Origin: Limnobacter litoralis
Lineage (GTDB): Bacteria > Pseudomonadota > Gammaproteobacteria > Burkholderiales > Burkholderiaceae_B
NCBI RefSeq assembly: GCF_030160455.1
Contig: NZ_BSOJ01000018.1
Location: 40,503 to 104,502, forward strand
Direction: 5' to 3'
DNA: 64,000 nucleotides
Shown: piece by piece, positions 1 to 8,756 of the stretch
How positions within the stretch are numbered: position 1 is the first letter of the stretch
Layout: every line of letters begins with the position of its first letter
The notes under the pieces: generated by a model
What the model was told of the DNA's origin: nothing
Seen by the model: the letters and a program-made list of their open reading frames with translations, nothing else
Database searches by the model: none
Position numbers and translations under genes: made by a program

Positions 1-273
1 CGCCTGTACCAGGTGATCAATCAAATGCCCGACATCCGGTATTTCTTCATTGAATCGGCCTTTCCTGACCGCGAAAAGTGGCTTGCCGACCTGGCCAAGC
101 ATCTGTGTCCCGATTTACTTTTTGCAGAACTGGACAAATTACGCAATACTTGTGAAATATGGATCAGTCATCTTAAGCCACGCGAGCATGATCTGATTCA
201 ACGGGAGTTGAAGCAGTATCAGGGCCTTCAGCAGCTGAAGGTATTGTCGGCAGGCATGAAATTTCAGATCTAA
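1..273 (+). CDS. C-terminal end of a metallo-beta-lactamase-fold phosphodiesterase (5' end outside the window)
   Basis: The reading frame is open from base 1, so only the last 90 codons are present. The tail resembles the C-terminus of class II cyclic-nucleotide phosphodiesterases and related MBL-fold hydrolases: an ESAFP stretch, a predicted helix with LAKHLCPDLLFAELDKL, and then the characteristic ISHLKP segment, equivalent to the ITHLKPG motif near the end of that family, where a histidine contributes to the metal site. From the family, it would hydrolyse cyclic nucleotides or a similar phosphodiester. The catalytic HxHxDH motif lies upstream and cannot be seen. It ends 4 bases before the start of the TpsB remnant on the same strand. 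Confidence 0.55.
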   Translation, partial: RLYQVINQMPDIRYFFIESAFPDREKWLADLAKHLCPDLLFAELDKLRNTCEIWISHLKPREHDLIQRELKQYQGLQQLKVLSAGMKFQI

Positions 274-277
274 CTAT

Positions 278-1901
278 ATGAACTATAAAGAATACGCGTG
301 CAGCACACTGCTGGCCGTTGGCTTGGTTTTGCCTGTTATTTCCTATGTAAACCCTGTACATGCAGCCACCGCAGACGCTGCTGAAAAAGACCCAACCTTC
401 GTTGTGTCGGCCTTCAAGGTGGAGGGTCCGGTGCTGATTCCACGGGCTGAAATTGACAAAGTGTTGGCTTTGTACGCCAATCGACCACTGACATTCTCCG
501 ATTTGCGCGAGGCCACCGTCCGCGTGGAAAAGCTGCATGCCGATGCAGGTTTCGAGGTGGTGCGCGCCATCATTCCTGAGCAGGACCTTACCCCCGGCGG
601 CACGCTGACTATCCAGATTGTGGATGCCAGGCTTGACGAAGTCAAAGTCGGTGGCAACGCGCACTTTTCGTCCGATCAAATTCGCAAAGGCCTGGTGGTG
701 CTAAGCCCTGGTGCGCTGATCAACACCATGGACATGGATCGGAACCTGCGGGTTTTGAACGACAACCCCGCCATCAACGCCCGGGTCACCCTTGAACCGA
801 GCGACAAGCCTGCGCTGGTGGATGCCCAGGTGAAAGTGCAGGACCAAAACCCGTTGGGTGCATACGTCACTTTTGACAACACGGGCACGTCGTCCACAGG
901 CCGCTTCCGACTGGGCTTGGTCGTGATCGACAACAACGTGTTTGGCAAAGGGGCACATGCTGACTGCACAAACAGTCACACCACCGGGGTGGTAGTCAGA
1001 TGTGCAGGTGTACGGCCTGACCTACCGGGTGCCTTTCTACGCGCAAAACGGAATTCTCGACCTGACCTACAACGATTCCAATGTAAATGCGGGCACCTTC
1101 AGTATTGGCTCTTCCAGTTTGAATGTGCCGGGCGCTGGTACCACAACAGGCGTCAAATGGACTGAATTCCTCAATCGCCTGAACGGCATGGATCAGCGCG
1201 TGTTTTTTTCATTTGAGCACAAGCAATTCACCAGTCAGGTCTTGTTGAACAACACCGGCAGCAGCTTGACGCCCGATTTGCAATCCGACCCCTACACCCT
1301 CGGCTATACCCTGATAGACCAGCGCAATGCTTTAAGCCGTCAGTTTCAGTTGAGTTACTCCAAAAACTACGTCATGGGCGGCCAGAACTCAACAACGCAG
1401 TACGCCAAGTCCAATCCGCAATCCAAGGCCGATTTCGATGTTTTTCGTTTAAGCAGTTCCTGGTCTGACCAAATTTTCAGTCGATATCGGTTCACTGCCG
1501 CACTCGATGGCCAATACTCCAGCTATTCGCTGATCTCGGGCGAGCAGTTTGGCGCGGGTGGCGTGTATTCCGTTCGCGGTTTTGAAGAGCGCGCGGTGTC
1601 TGGCGACTCTGGTTTGCGTGAATCGTTCGAGCTGCTTAGCCCCAATGTGCTGCCCGACAAGTCGCCCTACCTGAAGCGACTTCAATATGCTGCTTTTGTA
1701 GAAGGGGCCCAGTTGCGCAGCAATGCTGTCACAGCCCCTACGTTGTCTGAAACACGGATTTTGGCGGCGGGTGTCGGGCTGCGATTTGCTTTGACCGATC
1801 GTGACCAAATCTGCCTTGACCTGGCGCGCGTCATATCCGGCACCGTGGTTGAACCCCACGGTGACATGAAGTTGCACCTGTCCATTGCTGTCGCACTGTG
1901 A
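278..1901 (+). pseudogene. Two-partner secretion transporter TpsB (ShlB/FhaC/HecB family), disrupted by a frameshift and a stop
   Basis: An intact relative would be an Omp85-type outer-membrane pore that secretes a large TpsA exoprotein. The first part (278 to about 950) encodes a signal peptide followed by POTRA-like sequence (FVVSAFKVEGPVLIPRAEI; GGTLTIQIVDARLDEVKVGG). The second part (about 951-1901) encodes the 16-strand barrel region (VYGLTYRVPFYAQNG, GAGGVYSVRGFEERAVSGD). Barrel VRGF is the family's conserved L6 motif. The two parts are in different frames: the G-run at 950-953 appears one base too long, and after correction there is still an in-frame TAG at 993-995. Length after repair would be about 540 codons, normal for the family. 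It sits directly upstream of a TpsA remnant, the usual tpsB-tpsA order. Two independent lesions make a sequencing artefact less likely. Confidence 0.85.
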
Positions 1902-1911
1902 GACCAGCACC

Positions 1912-2727
1912 ATGAAACAGAACCGAAGCCCTTTGATGTCTACCCAACAATTCAAGCGAAAAACCCTTGCCTTGGCCGTCGGTGTGGCGCTGTCCTCCAT
2001 GGCGTATGCAAATCCGACCGGGATGAACGTCGTGGCTGGCCAGGCCACATCCCAGGCTCTGGGCGACCTGTTGAAGGTCACCAACTCGCCGGGTGCAGTC
2101 ATCCAGTGGCAGCAATTCAACATTGACGCCAACCAGACCACCCAGTTCATCTAGCAAAACGCAGCCAGCCAAGTGTTCAACAAGGTGGTTGGTGGCGACG
2201 TGTCGCAAATTCTGGGTTCACTGAAAAGCAATGGGCAGGTGTTTTTGATCAACCCGGCCGGGGTTATTTTTGGTCAGGGTGCTGTCATCGACACAGCGGG
2301 TTTTGTGGCCAGTGCGCTGGCCGCCTCCCCGGCTGATCTCGTCAACGGGCATTTGAAATTCGAGGGTGACCCTGCTTCAAACGCCAGCATTCAAAACCTG
2401 GGTACGCTGACCACGCACAGTGGCGGCTCCATCGTCCTGATTGCGCCCAATATTCAAAACAGCGGTATTATTCGCGCCGACGGCGAGGTGTTGCTTGCGG
2501 CTGGGCACAAGGTCACGATTGTCGACTTGAACCACCCCACCGTAGGCTTGAGTGTTGAAGCACAAGTGGGTGGTCAGGCGGTTAATTTGGGCGACATCGT
2601 GGGCAAAAACGCGTCCGTGTTTGCCAGTCTGATCAAAAACAGTGGTGTGGTTGAGGCGACGGGTGTTCAGCAGGGCGCAGGTGGCGTCATCCGCTTTGTG
2701 GCGCAAGACAACACGGTGCTGGTGTAG
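1912..2727 (+). pseudogene. Two-partner secretion exoprotein TpsA (filamentous hemagglutinin type), amber codon and 3' truncation
   Basis: The start at ATG 1912 precedes a signal-peptide-like stretch (KRKTLALAVGVALSSMAYAN) and the TPS secretion domain. Family marks are the early NPTGMNVVAGQA strand, WQQFNIDANQTTQFI, and LINPAGVIFG, the counterpart of the NPNGI motif. The frame is broken by TAG at 2152-2154, where relatives have Gln (FI-stop-QNAAS), so this is probably a CAG to TAG change. After a second TAG at 2725-2727 the sequence no longer reads as TpsA but as the reverse strand of the neighbouring gene. Only about 270 codons of a protein that is usually over 1000 residues remain, and no beta-helical repeats follow. 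With its broken TpsB partner upstream the system is dead. Confidence 0.85.
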
Positions 2728-3647
2728 CCGGTTACCGTGGTGTATGCCCCCGCTGTGGCCAGGTTCGCCATGCCGGCAACCGCTGGAATGGAGTTTGAAA
2801 ATTGAAAGGTTTGGCCACCCGCTGTAATGCGGTCCGCGCGTATTTGTTCAGGGGCACGGAATGTGTCGCTGAGGGCGGCAAAAGCAACCTCTTCATCCAG
2901 GTCGGTCTCGACAGTCTGAATGTCCCTGTCAAGACTGTACACCCCGTTGGTGGCGACGTTTGCAGAGGTGATCACGCCAATACCCCCTACTACGCGGCCA
3001 TTTTTGTAAATCGGAAATCCACCCGGATCCGCAGAGAGCCCCAGAGGCGCGCGTTTGGGCCCGAGGGTCGGGCTTTGGGAAAACCACACATTCAGGTCTG
3101 AGCAGGGCAGTTGGCTGAATTGAACGCCGTACAAAGGCCCTGACTCTTTGTTGGCCTCACCGGGCTGGAAGTGCTCCTGCACAATTTGACTGGCGGTTCG
3201 GCTGCTGAACGCGTTCCCGGTTGAGGACAGGTACGCACCTGTGATGGCTTTGGAAATGGCCGCCAGAGTACTGGGCACCACCGTACCGTCCAGACCCTGA
3301 CCATTGGCGCCAGCCAGGCCACTTGTGATGGTGGTGTTTGGCGCAGCGTTGGTGGTTTGGTAGACGGCCAGCACGTTGCCCACGCGATCAGTAACCGCAA
3401 TCGTCGCCTCTACGTTTCGATCTTTGGAAGCCTGGACCGCTCTGGAGACGATTTCATTGACATCGTTGACCGACAAGCTTTGTGTGCCAAGCGGAGCCAC
3501 ATAAAAATTCAGTGTGGAAAGGCTGCCGTCGGAGCCGCCTCCACCACCACCGCAGGACATCAGGAGTGCGGACAGGCAAACAGCCATGCCCACCCCAAGG
3601 GTAATCGGCAGCTTGGCAGTCACTCTGTTTGTATCAAAATTCAGCAT
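2667..3647 (-). CDS. GlcG/HbpS-family (DUF336) heme-binding-like lipoprotein, probably 3'-truncated
   Basis: The start is ATG 3647 rather than an upstream in-frame codon, because it gives a clean lipoprotein signal (SALLMSC, Cys32) followed by a poly-Gly tether. A first DUF336-like domain follows: LSVNDVNEIVSRAVQASKDR, then EATIAVTDRVGNVLAVYQ, and later SADPGGFPIYKNGRVVGGIG, the typical GG(F/L)PI...G.VVGGIGV segment. Longer members of this lipoprotein type have a second copy of the domain. Here the protein ends soon after, and the last ~20 codons (to TTTSTVLSC-like sequence) are the antisense of the tpsA remnant. I therefore infer that the original 3' part was lost in the same event that truncated tpsA. 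The role in GlcG/HbpS relatives is heme or cobalamin binding or redox sensing; activity here is unknown. Confidence 0.7.
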   Translation of the reverse strand: MLNFDTNRVTAKLPITLGVGMAVCLSALLMSCGGGGGGSDGSLSTLNFYVAPLGTQSLSVNDVNEIVSRAVQASKDRNVEATIAVTDRVGNVLAVYQTTNAAPNTTITSGLAGANGQGLDGTVVPSTLAAISKAITGAYLSSTGNAFSSRTASQIVQEHFQPGEANKESGPLYGVQFSQLPCSDLNVWFSQSPTLGPKRAPLGLSADPGGFPIYKNGRVVGGIGVITSANVATNGVYSLDRDIQTVETDLDEEVAFAALSDTFRAPEQIRADRITAGGQTFQFSNSIPAVAGMANLATAGAYTTVTGYTSTVLSCATKRMTPPAPC

Positions 3648-3682
3648 GTGTGTTTCATTGTTGTGTTGTTTTGAGGAACTGC

Positions 3683-5158
3683 TCACTTGTTGCTGGTCTC
3701 TGCTTCCTGTATGCCTGTGATGCCCGCAGTTTCGAGCGGCTTGTGCAAATGGTAACCATGGCACAGACCGCAGTCGGATTTGACTTTGTTGGTTTCTGCC
3801 TTTGCGCCTGCATGGCAAGTGCGGCAGCTGTTGATGTCGGGCATCAACACGTCACTTGCCTTTTTGGATGTGGTGGCTGCATGACATGATTCGCATTTGT
3901 CAAAGGCATGGGCCTTGTGACTGAATTTGGCCATGGGCATCCAGCTGTGCTGAACTGGCATGGGATCAATTTTGTATTGGGGTAAATAAGCACCTGAAGT
4001 CTTGGTGTTTCCCGTGCCCGGAACTTTTTCAACAGTGTGGCAAACGACGCAAGCGGTTTTCTCGAATAGCTCACGCGTCGCCAATGTGGCCTGAGCGCGC
4101 GGATTGCCGCTCAGGTTTTGAAGCATGGATCGCTGGGGATCCTTTTCGCCAGGGCGGGTCCGCAATTGGCCCCGCAGTGCGTTGATCCGATTACGCTCTT
4201 CAGGGTGCACCGCGAGGTAGCTGTAAAATTCGTCGACTGTGCTCAAGACCGCTTGCACTGGGCCATGCGGAACCTGTCGGTCAGGCAATGCGGGTTCAAA
4301 GTTCAGGGTGTGGCAGCTTTGGCAATTCTTTTCCATGGTGACGGACAAGAACCCGGATGGCGTGTCCGCAGGGGTGTGGCAGTCGGAACAGACCATCACC
4401 ACCTTTTTGTTGGGGCCATCGACGCCCTTAGGGTCCAGATGCACGTCGTGCGGGAACTTGAAACTCGTTTTTTCACTGAGCGCATGGCCTGGTTCCGTGC
4501 GGACGCGGGTGAGATCACCTTGGTCTGGCCTGGTGGCCAGAGTCAGGCGAAACGCCGGGTGTTCTTTTGCAAAGTCCGCAACCGGTAGGGTTTTTGTCTC
4601 GGGTGCAGTGTCTTTGATGTGCGAATGACAGGCGGCACAATCGCTGCCGCTGAAGTGCCTGTTTTGCTCGGCAAGACTGTTCAGGCCTTTGTGATCGTGG
4701 TGGCAGCTCGCACAGCGACCTTCAGTGAAGTGGGTTTTGGGAAGATCTGCTTTCGCCACATGAAGGCCCATGTGTTGATGACAGCTCTCGCAGCTTTCAT
4801 CCTTCACACGGCTGAAATTGCCGGTGTGGCAAGCCTGGCAGTCACCTTGCCAGGCCTGGTGAACAGCGTCCAAGGGCCCTGGGTTCCAGGATTTGTCGAG
4901 CGCGAGCAGTGTGTGGGGGTTGCCCTGCGTGTTCAGCACGGAGGGGACAATCTGGCCCTTGACCGTTTGTGCAACAGCCTTGTTTGCACTGGGCACTTTG
5001 GCGGGTGTTGCCCATTCGGACGCCAATATTGGAACAATCAAAAACCCCAGCAGGATTGGAAGAAAAAGCAACCAGGCGAGTGGTCTTCTGAGGCCCAATG
5101 GCTTCTGCAGTTTATCTAGCTGGGTTTGCAGTTTTGTTTGAGGTTTCTTTGCGGCCAT
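3683..5158 (-). CDS. Membrane-anchored decaheme cytochrome c
   Basis: 491 residues with ten CXXCH c-type heme motifs: CQACH, CESCH, CASCH, CAACH, CSDCH, CQSCH, CVVCH, CESCH, CRTCH and CGLCH, the first near residue 107 and the last near 475. The ATG at 5158 is chosen because it places a short basic N-terminus before one hydrophobic segment (about residues 26-47), which acts as a signal anchor. The rest would be periplasmic. Many extra His residues near the motifs suit bis-His ligation. It starts 8 bases after the stop of the upstream membrane protein, so the two are probably co-transcribed. It probably moves electrons between a quinol-facing membrane partner and periplasmic carriers; donor and acceptor cannot be named from sequence. 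The ccm operon that would attach its hemes begins about 1 kb away on the other strand. Confidence 0.85.
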   Translation of the reverse strand: MAAKKPQTKLQTQLDKLQKPLGLRRPLAWLLFLPILLGFLIVPILASEWATPAKVPSANKAVAQTVKGQIVPSVLNTQGNPHTLLALDKSWNPGPLDAVHQAWQGDCQACHTGNFSRVKDESCESCHQHMGLHVAKADLPKTHFTEGRCASCHHDHKGLNSLAEQNRHFSGSDCAACHSHIKDTAPETKTLPVADFAKEHPAFRLTLATRPDQGDLTRVRTEPGHALSEKTSFKFPHDVHLDPKGVDGPNKKVVMVCSDCHTPADTPSGFLSVTMEKNCQSCHTLNFEPALPDRQVPHGPVQAVLSTVDEFYSYLAVHPEERNRINALRGQLRTRPGEKDPQRSMLQNLSGNPRAQATLATRELFEKTACVVCHTVEKVPGTGNTKTSGAYLPQYKIDPMPVQHSWMPMAKFSHKAHAFDKCESCHAATTSKKASDVLMPDINSCRTCHAGAKAETNKVKSDCGLCHGYHLHKPLETAGITGIQEAETSNK

Positions 5159-5166
5159 CGATTGCT

Positions 5167-5982
5167 TTACCAGTAATAGAACACGGACACAATGTGCGCG
5201 GTCAGGGCTGCCAGCAAACCCACTGACAGCGGAACGTGGAAAGCAAGCCAAAGATCAAGCCAATAGCGCATTTTGTAATATCGGCGTAATTGCCTCAGGT
5301 TCTTGAGTCGTTCAACCTGATTTTTGTAAAGGTCCGCCAGCGAGTCATCACGCGCAAGCTCCTTTTCGATCAGTTCTATCGCCTTCTCAGTTGCGCAATT
5401 CTTAACCAAGCCCGAGCGTCGTTCCGACAATTGATTGAATATGAGTTGTTCGCTTGACAGATTGACTGCTTTGGTGACGTGCTCCGGGCAGCTTTTGAGC
5501 AGCCGAAGCACCTCCTTGTCGAGCGTTTCGATGTCTTCAACAATCGCTTTCGGGTCTTTTCGGTTCAGGGTGTCAGACATCTCGCGGGGGTAGCGCACAT
5601 ACAGCACCAAACCCCAGAGGCCAGACACAATGGTGGCCATCATCAACACATAGGCAAGCGAATGAACGTTCCAGCCAATCTGAAAGCCGGTGTGCAGCGT
5701 ACCGACCACGACCAGAGCAAGGCCCAGATAGACGTGCGCAGACACCCATCCACGCAGCTGGCCCGTGGTGCTGGCGTATTGACGCTTTCGCACACCAAAC
5801 CAGATCAGCCATAGAATAAGGGCGGCACCGATGGTTCCGAGGGTATATCCCAGCCAGGTTCCGCCATTTGCGACAATTTTGGGTTGGTCTAGCGAGTAGG
5901 CCAAAGAGACAACCAAAATCAGGCAGACGGACCAGCGTAAATATAGAAAGTTTTTATAGTTAAAGAGATTGTCCTGAATCAT
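5167..5982 (-). CDS. Polytopic membrane protein, possible b-type heme partner of the decaheme cytochrome
   Basis: 271 residues. Hydrophobic segments lie at about residues 15-30, 43-62, 80-100, 108-128 and at the C-terminus (about 245-268). Between the last two is a charged, probably helical cytoplasmic region with repeated KEVLRLL / KAIELIEKELARDD type sequence. His residues occur within or next to membrane segments (SAHVYLGLALVVVGTLH, WNVHSLAYVLMM, AFHVPLSVGLLAALTAH), an arrangement common in diheme cytochrome b-type and ferric-reductase-like proteins. I did not recognise a named family. Its position 8 bases upstream of the decaheme cytochrome gene suggests the two form a quinol or membrane electron-transfer module; this is inference. 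It is transcribed divergently from ccmI. Confidence 0.6.
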   Translation of the reverse strand: MIQDNLFNYKNFLYLRWSVCLILVVSLAYSLDQPKIVANGGTWLGYTLGTIGAALILWLIWFGVRKRQYASTTGQLRGWVSAHVYLGLALVVVGTLHTGFQIGWNVHSLAYVLMMATIVSGLWGLVLYVRYPREMSDTLNRKDPKAIVEDIETLDKEVLRLLKSCPEHVTKAVNLSSEQLIFNQLSERRSGLVKNCATEKAIELIEKELARDDSLADLYKNQVERLKNLRQLRRYYKMRYWLDLWLAFHVPLSVGLLAALTAHIVSVFYYW

Positions 5983-6041
5983 CTGGCCTTTGCCTTGGTC
6001 GAGTCAGTAAGGTATGTACGGCAAACTAGCAGCAGGATAAT

Positions 6042-6062
6042 GTAATACAGCTGGTATATTAC
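6042..6062. promoter_or_regulatory. Inverted repeat in the divergent promoter region (operator candidate)
   Basis: GTAATA at 6042-6047 and TATTAC at 6057-6062 form a 21-bp dyad with a 9-base centre. It lies in the 130-bp gap between the two divergent operons (cytochrome module on the minus strand, ccm on the plus strand). That is a good place for one regulator to control both. The symmetry is seen directly; regulator identity is unknown. Confidence 0.35.
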
Positions 6063-6112
6063 GTGAGGTTTGACGCCGTGCATATATCCAGTTTCGCTCT
6101 GAGGACCCTGCT

Positions 6113-7414
6113 GTGACCTTATCTTTTGCGTTTTTTTCGCTTATCTTCTTGTTTCTTATTGGATTTGTGGTTCGGCAGGTTTGGTCGCTGTTTTTCGTCC
6201 CTAACCCTTCAGGGCAGACCCCCGGCGGTGAGGGCCTTGCCAACTCACCGGAGTGGGCTGCACTTTACAACACGCGTGCTGAAATTGATTCCGATCCTCT
6301 GTTGGAAACGGAGTCTCGGGAGGTGCTGCTGGGCAACTGGCGCCAAATGGCGTCTGAAATCAAAAGCCGCGCAAGTGTGCTGAAAGCGCGCAATGACGAA
6401 TCTGTAATTTCTGGTTATTCACTGTCTATTCTGAATATTGTTGCGGCTTTTGTCCTTTTGGGTGCAATCGGCTTCACTTGGTTTGTGGGCGGCTTTCAGT
6501 TTGATTTCACCCACTGGCCCCGGGGCCTGGGTCAAAGTGCCCCTGCTCAGGTTGAAAACGTGGACCAGGCCGTTGCTGCAAGCAAGGGGCATCCAGGTGA
6601 CAACACCTCCATGAAAGCGCGGATTGCCGAGCTTGAAACGAAACTGAAGTCTGATCCCCAAGATCTGGATGGTTGGGTGTTGCTGGCGAGGTCTCAAGCG
6701 GCTTTGGGTCGGTACGGGGACAGCGCGGCATCTCTGAAGCGGGCTCTGCAATTGTCTCCTGGGCATCCGGTCCTGCTGGCCGATTTGGCCGACATGGTGG
6801 CCATGAACAACAACAAGAATTTGTTGGGTGAACCTGAAAAATACATTCAGGAGGCCCTGAAGAACGATCCCTCCAACGAAAAGGCCATTGCTTTGGCAGC
6901 CACCGCAGCCGAGCAAGCTGGCGACAAAGCCCGTGCCGCTGCCTACTGGAAGCGACTTGAGGAAGTTCAACAGCAAGCGCTGGCACGCCAACAGCAAATG
7001 AATCAGACCAACGCGGGGGTCAATCAGGCCCAGAACACCGAGAGCACTGCAACAGAGCAGGGCGATTTGCAGGTTCGCGCCCAAGTGTCTGTGCCCAGCA
7101 GCTTTTCCAATGCCCAACACCCCAACGCAGCCCTGTTTGTCTTCATCAAAGGGCAGCCTGGTCCGGGCATGCCGCTGGCTGTTGTAAGGGTGCCCGCCTC
7201 TGAAATCAGGTCTGGTGTCAATCCGGTGCGAATTTCTTCAGGCGATTTTATTCAAGGTGGCAGTCTGGCCTCTTTGCCCGACAAAGTCTTCATTCAGGCC
7301 CGGCTTGCAATGTCGGGTACGCCAGCGCCCAGTCCAGATGACCTCAGCAGCGCCTGGATGTCACTGAGCAAATCTGCGCTGGGCCAGTTAATTGAGCTCT
7401 CATTGACGCGCTGA
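6113..7414 (+). CDS. ccmI: Cytochrome c maturation protein CcmI (CycH), TPR protein
   Basis: 433 residues, GTG start. An N-terminal membrane segment (residues 2-20), a short cytoplasmic loop with the family's LLETESREVLLGNWRQM-like stretch, and a second membrane segment (about 103-125) are followed by a large periplasmic part. This contains TPR repeats (SDPQDLDGWVLLARSQAALG, AASLKRALQLSPGHPVLLAD) and a C-terminal beta domain. CcmI binds the C-terminus of apocytochromes c and hands them to the CcmF-CcmH heme lyase. In most System I operons ccmI is last; here it leads the operon, with ccmA overlapping its stop codon by one base (TGATG). Confidence 0.88.
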   Translation: MTLSFAFFSLIFLFLIGFVVRQVWSLFFVPNPSGQTPGGEGLANSPEWAALYNTRAEIDSDPLLETESREVLLGNWRQMASEIKSRASVLKARNDESVISGYSLSILNIVAAFVLLGAIGFTWFVGGFQFDFTHWPRGLGQSAPAQVENVDQAVAASKGHPGDNTSMKARIAELETKLKSDPQDLDGWVLLARSQAALGRYGDSAASLKRALQLSPGHPVLLADLADMVAMNNNKNLLGEPEKYIQEALKNDPSNEKAIALAATAAEQAGDKARAAAYWKRLEEVQQQALARQQQMNQTNAGVNQAQNTESTATEQGDLQVRAQVSVPSSFSNAQHPNAALFVFIKGQPGPGMPLAVVRVPASEIRSGVNPVRISSGDFIQGGSLASLPDKVFIQARLAMSGTPAPSPDDLSSAWMSLSKSALGQLIELSLTR

Positions 7415-8754
7415 TGGGTGTCGTTGTGTCCAGTCGGATTGATCTCCAAAGCGACGGTTTGCACTTCGATTTGCCCGAGCTGCAGGCGGGTGGGGTATTG
7501 CTAGGGCGTGATCTACGGGCCACCCTGTCCGCCGGTCAGTTGCATTGGGTGCGCGGTGGCAACGGTGTGGGCAAATCAACGCTTCTTAGAACCCTGGCAG
7601 GTGGGGTGTGCGGCCAATGTCACCTTTTGAAGTTTCCTTTTGGGCTTCGCTTGGAAATGACTGTTGCGCAGCACATGAATGCTTCTTTGGCGGCTTTGGG
7701 GCAGTCTTCTGCGTTGGTGGAGGCCTTGTTGCAGCAGGTCGGCCTGCTGGATTGGGCCGAGGAACGAATCCAAACCTTGTCCTCCGGCCAGCAAGCCAGG
7801 TTGGCCTTGGCCGTGTTGTCGGCCGCCGACAAAAAGGTCTGGCTACTGGACGAACCCTTGAATGCACTGGATCAGGATGGTTTGCAAATGCTGGGTGCGC
7901 TGGTGTCCGACCATGTTCGCCGGGGGGGCGTGGTTGTGTTGGCGTCTCATCAGTCGATTGGCGAGATGTTCGGCAAAACTGGCGCAATCGAACCCGTGGT
8001 CTGGATGTTTGAAAAAGGTCGATTGAATGGAGGCGAGGCCACCGCGGCTGCATCTCCTGCTGAATCCTCGCGTCCCGCTCAAGCCATGTCATTCAGGCTG
8101 GCCTTGTTGTCTTGCTGGCGCAGAGAATGGCTGCTGTTGAAGGCCAATCCCCAACAATTGGGGTGGATGGCACTTTTTCACTGGATGGTGATCTCATTCT
8201 TCGGGCTTGCCGTGTTGAAGTCGGATTCACCCTTCGCCTTGGCGGTGGTGTGGGTCAGCGCAATCCTGGCCGTGTTGCTGACAGCCAAAGACTGGTTTTC
8301 GGAGGATCACCGCACGGGCTGGTTGTCCTTTCTGCAGCACACCAGTGCCGTCGGTACTGACAAATACTGGCTGGCCCGCTGTGCCAGTGGAGTGGTGACC
8401 CAATCTGCTTCTACAATGCCGGTGGTGCTCATGGCGGGTTTGCAGTTTGCCCTGCCGGTGGGGCAGGTGTTCTGGCTTGAACTGGCGCTGCTGTGCGGTA
8501 TTTTCGCCATGACGCCCCTGCTGGGTCTGGTCAGTTTGATGGTGATGATGACCCGCGGTGGTGCCATTTTGGTGTATTTGCTGGCCTTGCCAGTGCTTGT
8601 GCCTGTGTTGATATTCGGGCTTGAGTGCAGTCAAGCGGCGGCCTTGGGGCGCTCTCCATGGGCCGCCTTTGCGGTGCTGCTGTGTTTGGCTGGCTTGTCG
8701 TTTATGGTTGCCCCGCCGGTGGCCCGGCGTTTGATTGCAATGATTCAGGAATAG
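7414..8754 (+). CDS. ccmAB: Fused heme exporter CcmA-CcmB: ABC ATPase joined to its membrane permease
   Basis: 446 residues in one uninterrupted frame. Residues 1 to about 208 are CcmA: Walker A GGNGVGKST, ABC signature LSSGQQAR, Walker B VWLLDEP and switch His in ASH. A linker rich in Ala, Pro and Ser (about 209-224) leads into CcmB (225-446), which begins MSFRLALLSCWRREWLLL and has about six membrane segments. In the textbook System I operon these are two genes. ATG at 8086, in frame, corresponds to the usual CcmB start and might also give free CcmB. CcmAB with CcmC powers release of heme-loaded CcmE. The frame is open across the join and no stop or frameshift is needed, so the fusion is seen directly. 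It is followed two bases later by ccmC. Confidence 0.9.
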   Translation: MGVVVSSRIDLQSDGLHFDLPELQAGGVLLGRDLRATLSAGQLHWVRGGNGVGKSTLLRTLAGGVCGQCHLLKFPFGLRLEMTVAQHMNASLAALGQSSALVEALLQQVGLLDWAEERIQTLSSGQQARLALAVLSAADKKVWLLDEPLNALDQDGLQMLGALVSDHVRRGGVVVLASHQSIGEMFGKTGAIEPVVWMFEKGRLNGGEATAAASPAESSRPAQAMSFRLALLSCWRREWLLLKANPQQLGWMALFHWMVISFFGLAVLKSDSPFALAVVWVSAILAVLLTAKDWFSEDHRTGWLSFLQHTSAVGTDKYWLARCASGVVTQSASTMPVVLMAGLQFALPVGQVFWLELALLCGIFAMTPLLGLVSLMVMMTRGGAILVYLLALPVLVPVLIFGLECSQAAALGRSPWAAFAVLLCLAGLSFMVAPPVARRLIAMIQE

Positions 8755-8756
8755 TG

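Noticed and set aside
278..1901. Programmed frameshift in the TpsB gene
   Set aside because: A further in-frame stop remains after the shift is corrected, and the partner gene is also broken, so decay is the simpler reading.
1449..2208. Reverse-strand open frames opposite the tps genes
   Set aside because: They are antisense shadows of the TpsB barrel and TpsA domain and carry no domain of their own.
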